From positions 1 through 46,961 of the forward strand of contig JASUSO010000008.1 of NCBI GenBank assembly GCA_030446015.1: DNA of 46,961 nt, written 5' to 3'. Of the stretch, positions 37,515 through 46,815 are shown one piece after another (position 1 is the first letter of the stretch; each line of letters opens with the position of its first letter). A program made the position numbers and the translations under genes. The DNA is from Methanobacteriota archaeon (GTDB taxonomy: Archaea > Halobacteriota > Methanomicrobia > Methanomicrobiales > Methanoculleaceae). The notes beneath the pieces were generated by a model. The model saw only the letters and a list, made by a program, of their open reading frames with translations. It was not told where the DNA came from and searched no databases.

Positions 37515-39578
37515 TCAGGCCTCCCCGGTGATCTTCTCGACCTTCACGGCACAGGCCTTGAACTCGGGGATCTTTGCGATCGGGTCGAGTGCGTTGTTCG
37601 TCAGCCTGTTCGCGGGGTGCTCCTTGTAGTGGAACGGGATGAACGTGACGCCCTTGATGATCTCGTCCGTCACCTTCGCGGGGATCTCGACCGAGCCCCG
37701 CCGGGTGCTTGCCCGGACGACCTCGCCGTCCTTGATCCCGAGTTGTTTCGCGTCTTCGGGGTTGATCTCGATCCAGCCGGTGGGCGCCTCCTTCTCAAGG
37801 CTCCACGACCGACGGGTCATGGTGCCGGTGTGCCACTGCCAGATCGTGCGGCCGGTCGTGAGAACGAACGGGTACTCGTCGTCGGGGACCTCCGCAGGCG
37901 GTTTCCACTCGATGGGCGAGAAGACCCCGCGCCCGTCGGGCATGGCAAACGTCTCCCGATGAAGGATGGGCGTTCCCGGGTGCTCCTCGGTCGGACAGGG
38001 CCAGTGCAGGCCGTCGGGGTCGAGGCGGGCGTAGGACATGCCGTGGTAGGACGGCGTGACCTTTGCGATCTCGTCAAAGATCTCCTCGGCGTTCTGGTAG
38101 GGGAACTGGGCGGCGTAGCCCATCCGTGCCGCGAGTTCGCTGATGATCTTCCAGTCTTCCTTCGCCTCGCCCGGCGGGTCCTGGGCCTTCCTCCAGCGCT
38201 GGACGCGCCGCTCGGTGTTCGTCTGGGTGCCGTCCTTCTCGGCGTAGCAGGCAGCGGGCAGGACGACGTCGGCGAGTTCGGCGGTCTCGGTCATGAAGAT
38301 GTCCTGGACGACCAGGAACTCGAGGTTCTTGAGCCCCTCCTCGACGTGGCCGAGGTCGGGATCGGAGAGCATCGGGTTCTCACCCATGATGTACATCGCT
38401 TTGAGTCTGCCGGGACTCTCGGCGAGGACGTTGACCATCTCGGTGACGGTGTAGCCGACTCTGCCCTCGGCAATCTCGTCGACGCCCCACATCTCCTTCA
38501 TCTTCTTCTGCGCCGCCTCGTCGGTGACCTTCTGGTAGCCGGAGTAGACGTTCGGGAGGGCGCCCATGTCGCAGGCACCCTGGACGTTGTTCTGGCCGCG
38601 AAGCGGGTTGACGCCGGCGCCGGGTTTGCCCAGGTTGCCGGTGAGCATCATCAGGTTCGCCGTCGATTTGACGTTGTCGACGCCGACGGTGTGCTGGGTG
38701 ATGCCCATCGAGTAGATGAGCGCAGCGACGTCGGCGGTCGCGATCCACTCGGCCGCGGTCTTGAGGCTCTCGGCGGGGATGCCGGAGATCTTCGAGACGT
38801 TCTCAAGGCTGTAGTCATCCTTCATGACGACCTCCTTGAGTTTCTCGAAGTCTTTCGTGCGCTTCTCGATGAACGCTTTATCCTCCCAGCCGTTCTTGAT
38901 GATCTCCTGCATCAGGCCGTTTAAGATCGCGACGTCGGTGCCCGATACGAACGGCATGTAGAGGTCGGCCTGCCGGGCGGTCGGCGTGTAGCGCGGGTCT
39001 GCCACGATCAGCTTTGCGCCGTTCTCTTTCGCACGGACGAGGCTCCGCCCGATGAGCGGGTGCTGCTCGAAGGTGTTACTCCCGAGGACGAAGATGCACT
39101 TCGACTCGGCGATGTCGCGGATCGAGTTGGTCATCGCTCCCGACCCGAAGACCGCCGCGAGGCCCGCGACGGTGGACGAGTGGCAGAGCCGGGCGCAGTG
39201 GTCGACGTTCGGGGTCTTGAGAACCGCCCGGGCGAACTTCTGCATCAGGTAGTTCTCCTCGTTCGATGTCCGGGCGGAGGAGAGGCAGGCTATCTCGTCG
39301 GGCTTGTACGACCTGAACTTCTCTGCGATCAGGTCGTAGGCCTCGTCCCAGGTCGCCTCGACGAACTTGCCGTCTTTCTTGATCAGCGGTTTCGTGAGGC
39401 GGTCGGGGCTGTTGATGAATTCATGAGCATAGCGTCCTTTGGGGCAGAGTTTGCCTCCGTTGACGGGTGCGCGCTGCCAGTGCGCAACGTCAAAGACCTT
39501 GCCGTCCCGGACGACCAGGTTGAACCCGCACCCGGTGCCACAGTACGGGCATGTCGTCGATACGTACTTGATTTCCAT
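37515..39578 (-). CDS. fdhA: Formate dehydrogenase alpha subunit (molybdopterin oxidoreductase, Cys form)
   Basis: MEIKYVSTTCPYCGTGCGFNLVV...CPKGRYAHEFI...SARTSNEENYLMQKFARAVLKTPNVDHCARLCHSSTVAGL. Confidence 0.95.
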   Translation of the reverse strand: MEIKYVSTTCPYCGTGCGFNLVVRDGKVFDVAHWQRAPVNGGKLCPKGRYAHEFINSPDRLTKPLIKKDGKFVEATWDEAYDLIAEKFRSYKPDEIACLSSARTSNEENYLMQKFARAVLKTPNVDHCARLCHSSTVAGLAAVFGSGAMTNSIRDIAESKCIFVLGSNTFEQHPLIGRSLVRAKENGAKLIVADPRYTPTARQADLYMPFVSGTDVAILNGLMQEIIKNGWEDKAFIEKRTKDFEKLKEVVMKDDYSLENVSKISGIPAESLKTAAEWIATADVAALIYSMGITQHTVGVDNVKSTANLMMLTGNLGKPGAGVNPLRGQNNVQGACDMGALPNVYSGYQKVTDEAAQKKMKEMWGVDEIAEGRVGYTVTEMVNVLAESPGRLKAMYIMGENPMLSDPDLGHVEEGLKNLEFLVVQDIFMTETAELADVVLPAACYAEKDGTQTNTERRVQRWRKAQDPPGEAKEDWKIISELAARMGYAAQFPYQNAEEIFDEIAKVTPSYHGMSYARLDPDGLHWPCPTEEHPGTPILHRETFAMPDGRGVFSPIEWKPPAEVPDDEYPFVLTTGRTIWQWHTGTMTRRSWSLEKEAPTGWIEINPEDAKQLGIKDGEVVRASTRRGSVEIPAKVTDEIIKGVTFIPFHYKEHPANRLTNNALDPIAKIPEFKACAVKVEKITGEA

Positions 39579-39761
39579 CATTACTCCCTTCTGGCAGGGA
39601 CTACATACCGCCCGGATCATATAATAGAAATGGTCGCGGCCAAAATTTTGATGAATATTGGTGGGATCCGGGCAGGAGATCCCGTCACAGAACGTCCTGA
39701 ACGGTCAGCGTCGCCGTGAACGTGACTATCCCGGCCGCCGGGAGCGGCAGAAGAAAAGGTT

Positions 39762-40595
39762 TCAGTCCCGCTCTCGTTCGCGGCGTGCTTCGGCGATCCG
39801 GCTCTCCGCGATCGCCCGGTACTCGGGGTCGATCTCGAACCCGATGTAGTCCGCGCCAAGGGCGATCGCCGCAAGCGCCGTGCTCCCGATACCCATGAAG
39901 GGGTCCATGACGAGGATCCCGGGTCGGCAGCCGTGGAGCCGGATGCACATCTCGGGGAGTTTCTCCGGGAAACTGGTCGGGTGCGGCCGGGAGGAGCGGA
40001 TCGTCCGGTAGGGAATGAACCAGGTGTTCCCCCGGTCGCGGAGGTCGCGCTCCGCTGCCTTCCACCGGCCGATGTTGCTCTTGTCCTGGTAGGGCACGCC
40101 GACGGCCAGTTTGTCGAGCGCGACGTCCCCCCTCTTCGTGAAGTGGAAGATATGCTCGTGGCACTGGCTCAGGTAGCGGGCGCTGTTCACCGGTTGGTAG
40201 TGGCCGACGGCGATGTCGCCGGTGATCGTCTCGTAGTCGCCGACGTCGGCCTTCTCGATCGCGATCGACTTGACCCAGTGGATGACGTTCTGCAGTTCGA
40301 AGTGCGGGCGGAACTGCTGGACGACGTCGAAGGGGATCCAGGGGTCGCGGGGTTTGCCGCCGATGTTGAGGAAGAACGAACCGTCGTCGGCGAGGACCCG
40401 CGCCGCTCCGGCGGCGACCCGCCCCATCCAGTCGAGGTAATCCTCGCGGGGAATTCTGTCGTCGTAGGAGTTGTAGTCCTTCCCGATGTTGTAGGGCGGC
40501 GACGTGACGATGACGTCGACGGAGCCCGCCGCCAGGCGCTGCATGCCCTCGATGCAGTCCATGGTATGGATGGTGTTGACGGCGAGCCCGCCCAT
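39762..40595 (-). CDS. DNA (cytosine-N4 or adenine-N6) methyltransferase
   Basis: [20 protein letters not shown] (motif IV TSPPY) and [31 protein letters not shown] (motif I). ATG at 40595 preferred. Confidence 0.88.
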   Translation of the reverse strand: MGGLAVNTIHTMDCIEGMQRLAAGSVDVIVTSPPYNIGKDYNSYDDRIPREDYLDWMGRVAAGAARVLADDGSFFLNIGGKPRDPWIPFDVVQQFRPHFELQNVIHWVKSIAIEKADVGDYETITGDIAVGHYQPVNSARYLSQCHEHIFHFTKRGDVALDKLAVGVPYQDKSNIGRWKAAERDLRDRGNTWFIPYRTIRSSRPHPTSFPEKLPEMCIRLHGCRPGILVMDPFMGIGSTALAAIALGADYIGFEIDPEYRAIAESRIAEARRERERD

Positions 40596-40670
40596 CCCTC
40601 GCTCCTTGTTGGTCAATCCGATCACGTATCGGTTCGCGGTCCAGGGCAAAAAGGTGAACGAAAGACGACG

Positions 40671-41051
40671 TCAGGTGCTGTCGCCGAGCACCTTCTGCCG
40701 CGCCCGGTCGAGCGCGTCGACGAAGTCCTCGACCTCGTAGGGGTTGAGCCCTTCCGACCCTTCAGGCTCGAGGCGTATGACCTCGAGGAGCGCATCCTTG
40801 AGGACTTCGAGGCGGCTGTCGGGAGGGAGGACGACCTCGAACCTGCGGAAGATGCGGTCGGGGATGCTGGCGAAGTTTCCGTGGACGGAGGCGAACGAGA
40901 GGATCTCGTCGGCGGCAGGGACGTCCGCCTGGTCGACCTCGACCTCGATGACCGCAGGCGCATCGGCGCTCTCCTCTCCAAAACAGCGGGCGACCCTGAT
41001 CTTCGTGGCGACCCCTCCCCCCGGATCGGGCCGGTATTCTCCAGGGGGAAT
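40671..41051 (-). CDS. Uncharacterised small protein without a canonical ATG/GTG/TTG start
   Basis: Open frame absent from the supplied ORF track: (ATT)PPGEYRPDPGGGVATKIRVARCFGEESADAPAVIEVEVDQADVPAADEILSFASVHGNFASIPDRIFRRFEVVLPPDSRLEVLKDALLEVIRLEPEGSEGLNPYEVEDFVDALDRARQKVLGDST*. Confidence 0.6.
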   Translation of the reverse strand: MPPGEYRPDPGGGVATKIRVARCFGEESADAPAVIEVEVDQADVPAADEILSFASVHGNFASIPDRIFRRFEVVLPPDSRLEVLKDALLEVIRLEPEGSEGLNPYEVEDFVDALDRARQKVLGDST

Positions 41052-41120
41052 GATATAGTTGCCGGGGAAGGGGAGGTCTCGCGGGTGGAGCTCCGCCTTC
41101 CCCCGGAAGATCGGAGATGC

Positions 41121-41933
41121 CTATCTCTCGAAGTAGTTGACGATATTCCGGAAGAACTGCATGTTCATCGACTCGGTGGGGAGGGGTTTTCCCTCGCGTT
41201 TCAGCCACTCTTTCCTTGTCGGCCAGTCGTAGAGGTTCACGAACTCCATCGCCCGCTCGGGGTGCGGCATCAGCCCGAGGACCTTGCCGTCCGCCGAGGT
41301 AACCCCGGCGATGTCCGCGATCGCCCCGTTCGGGTTGTAGGGGTACTCCCCATCTGCGGGGGAGAGGTCGTCACGGCAGTAGCGGAACGCGACCATCCCC
41401 TCCCGCTCGATCCGCGCGAGGGTCTCCTCCGAACAGTAGAAGTTCCCCTCGCCGTGGGAGACGGGGCAGTAGAGGTGCGAGATGCCCTTCGTCCAGAGGT
41501 TATCCGCGGCGGGCTTCAAGGTGACAAACCGGCACTCGAGCACGCCCTTCCTGTTCGGCATCAGGGCGATCTCGCGGGGACGGTCCTGGTCGAACGCCGG
41601 AACCAGGCCGAGGTTCGCGAGGATCTGGAACCCGTTGCAGATCCCGAGCACCAGGTTGTCGCCCGCGAGGAACTCCTTTACGTCGCTCCAGAGGTTGTTT
41701 CGGACGCGGTTTGCGTAGGCGTTGCCGGCGCCGGTGTCGTCACCGTAGGAGAACCCGCCGGGGAAGACCATCAGCCGGTAGTCGGTGAGGGTTTTCTCCC
41801 CCGCGATGAGGTCGTTGATGTGGACGATATCGGACTCCATGCCCGCCCGCCTCAGGGCCTCAGCCGTCTCCATCTCGGAGTTGATCCCGTAGCCGCTCAT
41901 GATGAGGGCTCTTGGCGTGTTTGCGCGAGCCAT
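41121..41933 (-). CDS. purQ: Phosphoribosylformylglycinamidine synthase, glutaminase subunit
   Basis: RALIMSGYGINSEMETAEALRRAGMESDIVHINDLIAGE...VFPGGFSYGDDTGAGNAYANRV...LGICNGFQIL...MPHPERAMEF. Confidence 0.93.
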   Translation of the reverse strand: MARANTPRALIMSGYGINSEMETAEALRRAGMESDIVHINDLIAGEKTLTDYRLMVFPGGFSYGDDTGAGNAYANRVRNNLWSDVKEFLAGDNLVLGICNGFQILANLGLVPAFDQDRPREIALMPNRKGVLECRFVTLKPAADNLWTKGISHLYCPVSHGEGNFYCSEETLARIEREGMVAFRYCRDDLSPADGEYPYNPNGAIADIAGVTSADGKVLGLMPHPERAMEFVNLYDWPTRKEWLKREGKPLPTESMNMQFFRNIVNYFER

Positions 41934-41935
41934 GC

Positions 41936-44881
41936 TCAGTAACCCCCGAAAGGCGCTTTATACGCAGTTTCCATTGCCGTCACCGGCTGTTTTATGAGCG
42001 TCTGTTCTCCTGCCGATACCCGGAACGTTTCGCCGCCGACACGGCCGAGGAGGTGCGCGTCGCCGCCGAAGATTGCCTCGAACGCCTCGCGGTTTGAGGG
42101 GGCGACCGTGACAACGAACCGCCCGAGAGACTCCGAGAAGAGGTAGGTGTCCGGGCGCATCCCGCCGGGGATGGCGAGGTCCATGCCGATCCGCCCGGCG
42201 ATGGCGACCTTGGCAAGGGCGACGAGGAGCCCTCCGTGGGTCACGGGGAAGGCGGAGGCGAGAAGCCCTTTCTGGATCGCGTCGGTCATCCGGCCGTAGC
42301 GCACCTTCGCCGCCTCGATATCGAGGGACGGGACCGAGCCCCCCTCGATGCCGAGGTGCGCGAGGTACTCCGACCCGCCGAGTTCTTCGCTGGTCTCCCC
42401 CACGACGTAGACGAGGTCGCCGTCGAACTTCGCATCCATCGATACCGCGGTGGTGACGTCGGGGTGGACGCCGATCGAGGTGATGAGGAGCGTCGGCGGC
42501 ACGGAGACCTTCACGGGGTTCGAGTCGGCGTCGAACCCGGAGAAGTCGTTGAACATGCTGTCTTTGCCGGAGATATACGGTGCGCCGAATCCGACAGCAC
42601 CATCATAGCACCCGAACGCGGCGCGTTTGAGCTGCCAGAGCCGCCCGGGCTCGTCGGAGGAGCACCAGCAGAAGTTGTCGAGGAGCGCGATCGTCTCCAT
42701 CGGAACGCCGATCGCGACAAGCCCCCGGACCGCCGCATCGATCGCGGCGAGCGCCATCCGGTAGGGGTCGAGCTCCGAGTAGGACGGGAAGAGGCCCTGC
42801 GAGAGCCCGACGCCCTTCATCGAGCCGAGAACGACCTTGGTGAGGGTGGCCGTGGCCTGGACCCGCCCGGCCCCCTGCACCGGCCCGAGGACGTGCCCGC
42901 CCTGGACGGTGTGGTCGTACCGGGTCGAGATGAACTCTTTCGAGCAGATGTTCTTACGCGAGAGCATCGTGAGGAGGAGGTCGTCGAGCCGGTCGGGGCA
43001 CGGGACGTCGGGCTCGGGATACACTGTCTCCACGGGTTCTGTCCGGAGGTGCTTCTTCGGGAGGCCGTCGTGGAGGAAATCGAGGTCGACGTCCATGACG
43101 GTCTCGCCGTTGTACTCCACGACGCATCTCCCCGTATCGGTGAACGTCCCGATGACGGTGGCCTCGACCTCCCTCTTCTGCATCAGGTCCATGAACGCCT
43201 CGATCTTCTCCTCCGGGACGGCGAGGGTCATCCGCTCCTGCGACTCAGAGATCCAGATCTCCCACGGCGCCATGCCGGGGTACTTCAGCGGGACGCGGTC
43301 GAGGAGGACGTGGCAGCCGCCGGATTCCTTCGCCATCTCGGCGACGGAGCAGGAGAGCCCTCCCGCCCCGTTGTCGGTGATGCTCCGGTAGAGGTCGAGG
43401 TCGCGTGCTTCCTTGACGATGACGTCGGAGAACTTCTTCTGGGTGATCGGGTCGCCGATCTGGACCGCGGTCACGGGGCTCGCGGGGTCGAGGGCTTCTG
43501 AGGAGAAGGTGGCCCCGTGGATGCCGTCTTTTCCGACCCTGCCGCCGACCATGACGATGAGGTCGCCGGGGCGGGCCTGCTTCTCGTGGAGTGGTCTTCC
43601 GCCACGGGCGCGCGGCATCACGCCGACGGTGCCGGCGAAGACGAGGGGTTTGCCCACATAGCGGTCGTGGAAGTAGCACCACCCCTGCGGGGTCGGGATG
43701 CCCGAGCAGTTGCCGCCGACGTCGACGCCGCGGACGACGCCTTCGAAGATCCTCCGGGGCGGGAGAATGGGGTTTTGCCGGTTCTTGCCGCGGAAGAGGG
43801 CCGGTTCGGTGTCGGGGTCGCCGACGCAGTAGCCGTAGATGTTGATGCAGGGCTTGGCACCGAGGCCGAACCCGATGGTGTCGCGGTTCACCCCGACGAT
43901 CCCGGTGAGGGCGCCGCCGAAGGGGTCGAGGGCGGAGGGGGAGTTGTGCGTCTCGACCTTGCAGGTCACGAGGTGCTCGTCGTCGAAGACGATGGCGCCG
44001 GAGTTGTCGGTGAAGACCGAGACGCAGATGTCGTTCTCGCCCTTCGCCGCGCGGATGGTGTTGGTGGCGGCCTGGATGCAGGTCTTGTAGAGCCCCCGCG
44101 GGACGTCGTCGTCCATCGCCGAGGCAAAGATGGTGTGCTTGCAGTGCTCGCTCCAGGTCTGGGCGAGCGATTCGAGCTCGACGTCCGTCGGCTTTCGCCC
44201 GAGTTTCCGGAAGTAGTCGCGGATCGCGTGGAGCTGGGCGAGGTCGAGGGCGAGCGGCCCGCGCCGCTCCCCTGTCGCGGGGTCGAGGATCCCCTCTTTT
44301 CCGATACGGGCGAGTTCCGCGTCGGGGAGGTCGAGGTCGACGGTCCCGGCGGTCTGGAGCTCGTGGAGGCGGACGAAGGGCGTTACCACGTCCATCCCCT
44401 TCCCGGCGTACTCCTCGCGGCTCTTGACGTGGACGCGGTTGACGAGCGGGTTCGCGAGGGCGGCGGTGAGCCTCTGGAGGGCCTCGGGAGTGAGGTCGCC
44501 GCTCGCGAGGTAGAGCTGCGACGAGAAGACCGCCTCCTCTTCGCCGAACTGGAAGTTGAAGTAGTCCTCGATGGTCTGTCGTGCCGTCGTCCCGGCGTTG
44601 TCGGTGACCCCGGGCAGGAACCCGACCTCGATGGCGTAGTCGAACTCGGCCTCGGTCGGCCGGTCTACGGAGTACCGCTGGACGACGGGGTTGCTGAGCT
44701 GCGCGCCGATCTGCGAGAGTTCTTCGGGGGAGAAGTCCCTCTGAGCGGTCGCTATGGTATAGACGTCGACGAGATGCAGCTCGCGCAGGGGGAATCCCAG
44801 CGAGCGGAACCTCTCGGTACGCGTCGGCAGCCGTGGATCGCGGGTATATTGTACCTCTATCCGGTGGACGTACGAGGCCAT
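41936..44881 (-). CDS. purL: Phosphoribosylformylglycinamidine synthase, synthetase subunit with PurS-like N-terminal region
   Basis: MASYVHRIEVQYTRDPRLPTRTERFRSLGF..., SLAQTWSEHCKHTIFASAM, VETHNSPSALDPFGGALTGIVGVNRD; ends 2 nt before the purQ start. Confidence 0.93.
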   Translation of the reverse strand: MASYVHRIEVQYTRDPRLPTRTERFRSLGFPLRELHLVDVYTIATAQRDFSPEELSQIGAQLSNPVVQRYSVDRPTEAEFDYAIEVGFLPGVTDNAGTTARQTIEDYFNFQFGEEEAVFSSQLYLASGDLTPEALQRLTAALANPLVNRVHVKSREEYAGKGMDVVTPFVRLHELQTAGTVDLDLPDAELARIGKEGILDPATGERRGPLALDLAQLHAIRDYFRKLGRKPTDVELESLAQTWSEHCKHTIFASAMDDDVPRGLYKTCIQAATNTIRAAKGENDICVSVFTDNSGAIVFDDEHLVTCKVETHNSPSALDPFGGALTGIVGVNRDTIGFGLGAKPCINIYGYCVGDPDTEPALFRGKNRQNPILPPRRIFEGVVRGVDVGGNCSGIPTPQGWCYFHDRYVGKPLVFAGTVGVMPRARGGRPLHEKQARPGDLIVMVGGRVGKDGIHGATFSSEALDPASPVTAVQIGDPITQKKFSDVIVKEARDLDLYRSITDNGAGGLSCSVAEMAKESGGCHVLLDRVPLKYPGMAPWEIWISESQERMTLAVPEEKIEAFMDLMQKREVEATVIGTFTDTGRCVVEYNGETVMDVDLDFLHDGLPKKHLRTEPVETVYPEPDVPCPDRLDDLLLTMLSRKNICSKEFISTRYDHTVQGGHVLGPVQGAGRVQATATLTKVVLGSMKGVGLSQGLFPSYSELDPYRMALAAIDAAVRGLVAIGVPMETIALLDNFCWCSSDEPGRLWQLKRAAFGCYDGAVGFGAPYISGKDSMFNDFSGFDADSNPVKVSVPPTLLITSIGVHPDVTTAVSMDAKFDGDLVYVVGETSEELGGSEYLAHLGIEGGSVPSLDIEAAKVRYGRMTDAIQKGLLASAFPVTHGGLLVALAKVAIAGRIGMDLAIPGGMRPDTYLFSESLGRFVVTVAPSNREAFEAIFGGDAHLLGRVGGETFRVSAGEQTLIKQPVTAMETAYKAPFGGY

Positions 44882-45256
44882 GTATATATATAGGCTGGAT
44901 CTGGTGAAAAGGACTGCGATGAAAAAAAATGGTGAACCAATTTTCATCAAAACTGGAAAATGATGCGTGCGCCTGAGTGTCAAGAGTAATGCAGCCCGTG
45001 CGAGTGGATTGCGGGGATGGTCGGCGTTCCCCTGTGTCATGCCGGCATCGACGTGCCGATGCTCGAGAAACCCGAGCATCTATAGTGCTGTGTGGCTGTG
45101 GCGCATCTGCGACAGGTCGGGTGGACCGACGCTGTTAAGGTGGAGGAGCGTTGGGCATACTTTGTAGGGACACCTCTCAAGGAGCAGCGACATGCTCTTC
45201 TTCGTGGATGCTTTTAAGGGTGCGGGTATTAATGCTTCAGTATTGCAGGTGGTTCT

Positions 45257-45940
45257 GTGAAACATATCACTTTTGATCAACTCTCGCGGGTTGCGCTCGG
45301 AGATGTTGGAAAATCTATCGCGAAAGCCGTCACACGAGACTACTATCTACCTGATGCAATCTACGATATCTATCCAAAGTACAACGGAAAACCGTATAAA
45401 ACCCGGGCGATACATTTCACTCCTCGCGGGTGGATGCCCGATTTTGAATACGGAATACAATTCCCCGGACTCGGGGACAGTTGCTACGACAATATTTACC
45501 TTATGGCAGAAGTGAAGACAAATAACTCCAAACTGATGCGAGATCAAGAAAAATCGATGGCAAGAATCTCCTATGGAAAGGTGACGATCCGGGAATATTT
45601 CCGAGAACTTTACGACAAATATGGCAATCTTAGAAACGATCCTGAGATACTTCAAGATCCTCCCCCATGTTGCAAACCAACTGATGATACTTACCAATTA
45701 TCTCCGAGCATCCGACAAATCAGGCTTGAAAAACTGGCAGAATACAAACGACTAGTAAACTCAAATCCAGATGGCGATATGGGAATGGTACCCCGTTGTC
45801 ATACAAATTATCTAGTAATCATGTGTCACGTGAAAATCGAAAAGAACCAATTTGTCACCGAAATAGGGCGCGTTTGTAGTAATGATGGTGAGAAAATCGG
45901 TGGCCTTGACCACAGAAGAGAATATGTGCTTTCCATATGA
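45257..45940 (+). CDS. Uncharacterised protein with PD-(D/E)xK nuclease-like signature
   Basis: 227 aa: MKHITFDQLSRVALGDVGKSIAKAVTRDYYLPDAIYDIYPKYNG...GWMPDFEYGIQFPGLGDSCYDNIYLMAEVKTNNSKLMRDQEKSM. Lower GC than its surroundings. Confidence 0.6.
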   Translation: MKHITFDQLSRVALGDVGKSIAKAVTRDYYLPDAIYDIYPKYNGKPYKTRAIHFTPRGWMPDFEYGIQFPGLGDSCYDNIYLMAEVKTNNSKLMRDQEKSMARISYGKVTIREYFRELYDKYGNLRNDPEILQDPPPCCKPTDDTYQLSPSIRQIRLEKLAEYKRLVNSNPDGDMGMVPRCHTNYLVIMCHVKIEKNQFVTEIGRVCSNDGEKIGGLDHRREYVLSI

Positions 45941-46148
45941 ACTGCCACCATTTGATAACCAAGGGTGTCCATGTGGTAAAACCATATTGGCGCAGGCCGC
46001 CCTCATAGAGGAGGCTTGCCATTTCTTTGAGTACCGCCGGCATCTCCAAACGCATTACGGGTTTACCGACTCAACGATCAAGCGTACCTAGATTCAGTCT
46101 GTGTGAGGGAATCATATCCCCTACCCTTCTCACAGAGTATGAGAAGAT

Positions 46149-46512
46149 GAGGTCATCCCAATACTCTCGCGTTCATGATGCTGCATGCTAGATGAATCAG
46201 TCCTAGGAATGAGTGTTCATACCGCTCGTATCGTGGAAAAATCTTCTTAAACGCTTCAATTCCGTTGAAGAACCGATCTACTGCATTGCGCCTCTTATAG
46301 TTCGCTGGAACATCGAGCCAGGTGCATCTAGTAGTGAGAACTTACAGAATACCGTTGAACAGCACGCGGGGGGTCACACCGCGGTTGGCCAATGTGCGAC
46401 TTCGTTGGCGGGAGGTATTTTTGGACAATACCCCAGAGATCGTCGTCAATTTCCCGGAATACCATGATCCCAAATTTTATCTGAGGGGGTCTTATAATTT
46501 TAGGATCACCTC
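46149..46512 (-). mobile_element. Internally deleted IS5-like element, copy 2
   Basis: Ends GAGGTCATCCCAATA (46149) and inverted GAGGTGATCCTAAAA (from 46512), 12 of the first 14 positions identical; flanked by GAT on both sides (candidate 3-bp target duplication). Confidence 0.75.
46153..46465 (-). pseudogene. Internally deleted transposase pseudogene of the IS5-like element
   Basis: N-term MVFREIDDDLWGIVQKYLPPTKSHIGQPRCDPP(frameshift)RVLFNGIL*VLTTRCTWLDVPANYKR fused to C-term RNAVDRFFNGIEAFKKIFPRYERYEHSFLGLIHLACSIMNARVLG*. Confidence 0.78.
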
Positions 46513-46692
46513 GATCTTATTTGTCCCAAGGGGACCGATCTCTTGGGAGGTCTGAGTACTATAACAAACTCACTTGCGAGGTTGAAGCCATCAGGATCAA
46601 CTTTTTAAAAGTGCTTTGAACAAAGCGTCAGCGTAAACAGTCATAACGAAGTGAAAACTGCATTCCGTTTGAGCGCGGAATCAAAAACAGAA

Positions 46693-46765
46693 AGCCCCAG
46701 CCGAGATTTGAACTCGGGACCTGCTGATTACAAGTCAGCCGCTCTGCCAGCTAAGCCACTGGGGC
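46693..46765 (-). tRNA. tRNA-Thr (anticodon TGT)
   Basis: Reverse complement GCCCCAGTGGCTTAGCTGGCAGAGCGGCTGACTTGTAATCAGCAGGTCCCGAGTTCAAATCTCGGCTGGGGCT folds as a cloverleaf; 7-bp acceptor GCCCCAG/CTGGGGC, anticodon loop CTTGTAA. Confidence 0.95.
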
Positions 46766-46815
46766 ATACCTTATATTGTGGGCGGTCTGCGGTAAAAAAG
46801 GTGGCGCCCATATTC

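Noticed and set aside
39239-39259. Possible selenocysteine at the FdhA active site
   Set aside because: The active-site segment reads VDHCARLCHS with an ordinary TGC cysteine; no in-frame TGA in fdhA.
39685-39761. Apparent coding tail (AAGIVTFTATLTVQDVL*) downstream of the methyltransferase
   Set aside because: Only about 20 residues in a frame antisense or out of phase to known genes; likely chance.
39933-41942. 669-aa plus-strand ORF opposite the methyltransferase and purQ
   Set aside because: Antisense shadow ORF; the minus strand carries recognisable protein motifs throughout.
44883-44892. TATATATATA immediately upstream of the purL ATG as a TATA box
   Set aside because: It abuts the start codon, so the expected start site about 25 nt downstream would fall inside the ORF; probably chance AT sequence or the true promoter is elsewhere.
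45882-46091. 69-aa ORF (ELPPFDNQGCPCGKTILAQAALIEEACHFFEYRRHLQTHYGFTDSTIK) overlapping the end of the AT-rich gene
   Set aside because: Could be a gene fragment, but no family is recognised and both strands are open; not enough support.
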